Shown here one piece after another: positions 14,470-17,396 of a stretch of 17,396 nt of DNA. A program made the position numbers and the translations under genes. The notes under the pieces are model-generated. The model searched no databases. It worked only from the letters and a program-made list of their open reading frames with translations, and was not told where the DNA came from. How positions within the stretch are numbered: position 1 is the stretch's first letter; every line of letters starts with the position of its first letter. This DNA is from Candidatus Heimdallarchaeota archaeon (GTDB lineage Archaea; Asgardarchaeota; Heimdallarchaeia; Heimdallarchaeales; Kariarchaeaceae), in NCBI GenBank assembly GCA_029882335.1, contig JAOUKW010000034.1, positions 1 through 17,396 on the forward strand, in the 5' to 3' direction.

Positions 14470-15966
14470 TTAGATCGAGTTAATTATTTCTTCTTGGATT
14501 CCATTGAATTGAGTTAAGAATGATTTTCTATCTACTTTTAAATTTTCCATTAATTGCTTGTATTTTTCTTCTCCATAAAATTTATGAGGAGATAACTTAT
14601 CTAAATCCACTTTTTCTATCTTTGCTGGAATTTGATATCCTAGTGTTTCATCATCAATCCATTCGATTTTACCTCTAATTGCAGCTTCAATACATCTTAA
14701 AGTAGTATCAACAGATATGTCATTTTCCTCCTCACCAACATAACCTGTATTAAGTACAAAACATTCTATACCTGGTTTATTTTGAATTAAATCTTTAATT
14801 CTATTGATGTTTAATGCTTCTTCTCCTAGAATAAAAGGGTCGAATCCTACTACTCTTTTGGATTCACCAGCCTTTGCAGGATCTTCAGCACTAGTTATAA
14901 TAGATTCACCAAGACCATAATATGCTGCTGCTTGTTCTGGACTCGTCAACCTACCGATAGGAGGTAATTCGGGTCTTCGAGTATTGAATAATATGTAATT
15001 CAAGTCCTTTAAATCAATATAACTATCTGTACCTTTGAGCATTCCTCGATCAATAACTGCACGTGTGTTTTGAGTATGATCAAAATTTTTCCAATCAATT
15101 GAACCTGTTTCATCCGTATATACATTTTCTAAGACTGATTTGTCTGCAAGTACTGCATCTGTTATTTGTACATGCTCTGGACAGTTATCACATTTTACGT
15201 AAAATCCTTTTTCAGTTCCATAACAGCTACTATCATCTCCTATAAAATTAATATCATCTTGTAATATTGATACTCCCTCTGGTTCTTGAAATCCATGGTC
15301 ATGACAAGTAAGTGTTGTCTTTCCTGTACCACTTAGTCCAAAAATAAGCATTCCTTTTTCCTTAATTTCTCCATCAATATTTAATCTGTACATCTTCGAT
15401 CCTGCATGTAGACCTAATCCATTTCTATCTCTACGCATGATCTCCATTGCCATTCTCAATATACTCATTTTTGCCTCGCCATAATAGTCAATGCCCATTA
15501 GATACGAAACTCTTTCCTTAGAGTCTACAATAACTTTTCGCTCACCAAAATGAGGTACATCAAGGGTTAGTATGTCACTATCTTCAATATTGTGATGAGA
15601 TTCAAAAAAATTAGTCTCCATCATTAGGATTTTATTAGCATGTTCTTTTGTAACCATATAAGTGGCAGTCATAGCTGATTTTTCATTTTCACCAATCAAT
15701 ACTTGTTTAATTACAAAGTCTACTGGATTAATACTCTTAAATAAGGTTTCAATCGAGGAAATATTCTTTTCATCATCACCATTACCAATAACCGATGTAA
15801 ATTTGGCACTTCTGGCAGTTATTTTTGATTTAAACAACGGTCGGTTATATTTATTTGAAATCTGCTTATTCTTCGTCCAATCATTTAATTTATCAACACT
15901 AGGATTGATTTGATCGGCAGGAATCTGTTTTGCAAATTCAATGAGTTTATCCTTCATTAGGTTCAT
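14470..15966 (-). CDS. pckA: Phosphoenolpyruvate carboxykinase (ATP)
   Basis: The 498-residue enzyme converts oxaloacetate and ATP to phosphoenolpyruvate, CO2 and ADP, the entry to gluconeogenesis, in the cytoplasm. Active-site elements in order are: the substrate arginine in ITARSAKF (R52), Y162-G-E-x-K166 (family Y-x-G-E-M-K), H187 in GLHAGS (metal ligand), the P-loop G210-LSGTGKTTL, kinase-2 D237-D238-I-N-F, NTRAVI (R302), and PPIGRLTSPEQA (R339). It is shorter than the bacterial enzyme (about 540 residues) and divergent: the usual P-M-H-C-S-A-N and D-D-E-x-G-W segments are altered. A C259-x2-C262 pair with C248 occurs after the kinase-2 motif. A TATA-like tract lies about 27 nt upstream of the ATG, so it probably forms a single-gene unit. 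Confidence 0.93.
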   Translation of the reverse strand: MNLMKDKLIEFAKQIPADQINPSVDKLNDWTKNKQISNKYNRPLFKSKITARSAKFTSVIGNGDDEKNISSIETLFKSINPVDFVIKQVLIGENEKSAMTATYMVTKEHANKILMMETNFFESHHNIEDSDILTLDVPHFGERKVIVDSKERVSYLMGIDYYGEAKMSILRMAMEIMRRDRNGLGLHAGSKMYRLNIDGEIKEKGMLIFGLSGTGKTTLTCHDHGFQEPEGVSILQDDINFIGDDSSCYGTEKGFYVKCDNCPEHVQITDAVLADKSVLENVYTDETGSIDWKNFDHTQNTRAVIDRGMLKGTDSYIDLKDLNYILFNTRRPELPPIGRLTSPEQAAAYYGLGESIITSAEDPAKAGESKRVVGFDPFILGEEALNINRIKDLIQNKPGIECFVLNTGYVGEEENDISVDTTLRCIEAAIRGKIEWIDDETLGYQIPAKIEKVDLDKLSPHKFYGEEKYKQLMENLKVDRKSFLTQFNGIQEEIINSI

Positions 15967-15988
15967 TCATTACACTACATTAATTATT

Positions 15989-15998
15989 TTTATTATAC
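15989..15998 (-). promoter_or_regulatory. TATA element of the PEPCK gene
   Basis: The minus strand reads GTATAATAAA, centred about 27 nt upstream of the start codon at 15966. This predicts a leaderless or near-leaderless message. Confidence 0.4.
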
Positions 15999-16403
15999 AG
16001 ATTCAAAAGAACTAAAAGACATTCAAGAATTTTATCTAATTTATTAGTTTTTGAATAATAATGTCTAGAGAGTTTGTAATGATAACAATTATTTAATGTG
16101 CAACTGAATTTAATTGCTACAGTGTGTATTATAAGATAATAAGAAACATCTTTCAAATTCAACTATAAAGATAAATTGTATTTTCGTAATAATATATTAA
16201 TTTTCGAAATTAAATGTAATAATTCCTAGATCACTGCTAATAAAATTTTAAATTCTAATGCAATCGAATTAAACGAACTTACCATTTTTTCTATTTATAG
16301 AATAAAGTCAATATTTCACCATTATTTAGCTTTGTTTTTTAATAATGAAGTTATTAGAAGATCAGTAATTATAATTATTTAAAAAAATTAAGGAAGGAAA
16401 ATA
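15999..16403. other. AT-rich gap between divergent genes
   Basis: About 400 bp upstream of both PEPCK (minus) and the 197-residue protein (plus). A 60-codon minus-strand frame at 15980-16162 has no recognisable composition and overlaps the PEPCK promoter, so it is not called. The right end has TATA-like tracts (16336-16348 and 16367-16381) and a clear ribosome binding site for the plus-strand gene. No other feature was seen. Confidence 0.45.
16392..16397 (+). promoter_or_regulatory. Shine-Dalgarno site of the 197-residue protein gene
   Basis: AAGGAAGG ends six bases before the ATG at 16404. It is one of the few strong ribosome binding sites in the window and fixes this start. Confidence 0.6.
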
Positions 16404-16997
16404 ATGACTTTACATGATAAATTAAGTGATTTTTCATTTCTGAGTTTGAGTGCATCATCGATATCTGCTCTTGCTTTATCTATCTATAATTGGTATGTTG
16501 CAAGAAGAGGTGCAGTACTCAAACTAACAGAAAATTACAAATTTGGAATATTCACCTTTCAAAGTGGTAGAAAATTTTTCTATTTTCCCTTGAATGTAAT
16601 GAATAATGGTACTAAGACGGGGATGGTTGATAAAATAGAATATATACTAATGAAACCTAATGGAAAGGAAATTAAACTTAAACCAAGTAGAAGGGTAGAA
16701 GCCTCTACAATAAACGATAGTAATAATCAATTTGGTCAATTATCACAGAAAAATATAATAGAGAGATTACCTACACTTCCAGTTTTTTGTCCATCACAGG
16801 AAGGAATCGGATTGCTCTTTGAATTTTATGAAGATATAGATGAAAATCTTATAATTCAAGCAAATGAAAAAATCAATGGTAAGGTAAAAATTCAATATAA
16901 TGGATTTAGGTATGATGAAATGGAATTTACCTTTATAATTTCAGAAAGAGAATGGGCTAAATCTGGTAGTGTTATTACTTGGATCGATTTTCAATGA
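16404..16997 (+). CDS. Single-helix membrane protein with beta-rich domain, function unknown
   Basis: The 197-residue protein has one N-terminal membrane helix (about 10-32, SFLSLSASSISALALSIYNW) followed by ARR. By the positive-inside rule the rest probably faces the cytoplasm. The remaining 160 residues look beta-rich and Ig-like: FFYFPLNVMNNGTKTG then DKIEYILMKPNGKEIKL resembles the strand-N-x-G-strand pattern of domains that follow a helix in many uncharacterised bacterial and archaeal proteins. A final segment GKVKIQYNGFRYDEMEFTFII supports this. No catalytic residues were recognised. It is divergent from PEPCK and has a strong Shine-Dalgarno site, unlike most neighbours. Confidence 0.65.
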   Translation: MTLHDKLSDFSFLSLSASSISALALSIYNWYVARRGAVLKLTENYKFGIFTFQSGRKFFYFPLNVMNNGTKTGMVDKIEYILMKPNGKEIKLKPSRRVEASTINDSNNQFGQLSQKNIIERLPTLPVFCPSQEGIGLLFEFYEDIDENLIIQANEKINGKVKIQYNGFRYDEMEFTFIISEREWAKSGSVITWIDFQ

Positions 16998-17327
16998 ATA
17001 TTAACGGTCATAAAGCAATGAATCATGGTATCGAGACTTAATACTAAAATTCATGTACTTTTTATTTGACTTCATACTATTACAACAAATAAAATCAGAC
17101 GTAAATTCATACAGGATATTGACTTGAATTATTGAGAGTTATTTATAGAGGGAAAATTCAAAGAAATTCTTAATCCAGTTCTAATTAAAATGATCATCTA
17201 TGATCCATTTTTGAAATTTATTGATTGCAATGATAATTTTTGTATCAACAAATTAATTTGTTAATTTCTTTGTAATTACAGTACAAAAATCAGCATACTT
17301 TAGTAATATTATACTCAATAACAAGTA
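16998..17327. other. Intergenic stretch upstream of the TPR gene
   Basis: A 330-bp AT-rich gap without a convincing reading frame. T-rich sequence at 17057-17067 could end the upstream transcript. A 16-bp palindrome lies at 17247-17262 (separate entry), and AT-rich promoter-like sequence lies at about 17300-17315. Confidence 0.4.
17247..17262. promoter_or_regulatory. Perfect 16-bp palindrome upstream of the TPR gene
   Basis: AACAAATTAATTTGTT is a perfect palindrome; allowing one mismatched pair it extends to 22 bp (17244-17265). It lies 65 bp upstream of the TPR gene start, a position suited to an operator. AT-rich DNA makes chance palindromes more common, so function is uncertain. Confidence 0.3.
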
Positions 17328-17396
17328 ATGAAGGAGTTTGAAGCTAAGATTAAGAATAATCCAAATGATGGTGAAGCATATAATGCCTGGGGAGAA
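17328..17396 (+). CDS. TPR-repeat protein, N-terminal start (cut by right edge)
   Basis: An ATG at 17328-17330 opens 23 codons to the right edge: MKEFEAKIKNNPND, then GEAYNAWGE. N-P-N-D-G-E-A-Y-N-A-W-G is a textbook tetratricopeptide repeat start (N-P-x-D-x-x-A-Y-x-x-x-G). The rest lies outside, so the number of repeats and any other domain are unknown. TPR proteins mediate protein-protein contacts. No strong ribosome binding site precedes the ATG. Confidence 0.65.
   Translation, partial: MKEFEAKIKNNPNDGEAYNAWGE

Noticed and set aside
15980..16162. 60-codon minus-strand open frame beside PEPCK
   Set aside because: It has low-complexity, AT-driven composition, no family features, and it overlaps the likely PEPCK promoter.

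Overview
The window looks like a piece of an AT-rich archaeal genome, most likely an Asgard (Heimdallarchaeia-like) archaeon. This assignment is an inference from style, not from a marker gene. The supporting signs are: archaeal BRE/TATA elements about 25-35 nt upstream of several start codons, giving leaderless or near-leaderless messages; few Shine-Dalgarno sites; secreted proteins with an N-terminal signal and a C-terminal membrane helix ending in a short basic tail; a fibronectin-III plus Ig-like repeat surface protein; and PadR/HAAS regulation. No rRNA, tRNA, CRISPR array, transposase or integrase was seen.

Left part (1-4598, all minus strand). The most distinctive region is rich in heme proteins. 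It holds the N-terminal part of a CcmF-type cytochrome c heme lyase running off the left edge (not closed by a stop here), an exported and membrane-anchored ethylbenzene-dehydrogenase-type heme-b domain protein, an apparent decayed small membrane gene, a stand-alone H-NOX heme nitric-oxide sensor with its axial histidine intact, and a Kef/NapA-type cation:proton antiporter. The 5' end of the ccmF-like gene has been duplicated in a 51-bp tandem repeat, which leaves a 13-codon leader whose stop codon overlaps the ribosome binding site of the real gene.

Middle (4599-10260). An acidic exported protein of unknown function is followed by a gene-poor stretch with the remnant of another C-terminal anchor. 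Then come a 674-residue polytopic membrane protein with a helical-repeat cytoplasmic tail (plus strand) and, convergent to it, a 676-residue surface protein with about four FN3 domains and two 95-residue Ig-like repeats.

Right part (10463-17396). This holds a small acidic helical protein, an overlapping PadR regulator/HAAS membrane protein pair, a two-helix membrane protein with a PH-like tail starting at GTG, a Kv-beta-like aldo/keto reductase, a 58-residue zinc-ribbon protein starting at TTG, an ATP-type phosphoenolpyruvate carboxykinase, an unknown single-helix membrane protein, and the start of a TPR protein cut by the right edge.

How they fit together: the ccmF-like and heme-b genes probably serve an extracytoplasmic electron-transfer chain. 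The H-NOX protein is a plausible NO/redox sensor for such metabolism, but no partner kinase or cyclase is visible. PadR probably controls its own operon with the HAAS protein. The metabolic genes (PEPCK, aldo/keto reductase) appear to be single-gene units with their own promoters.
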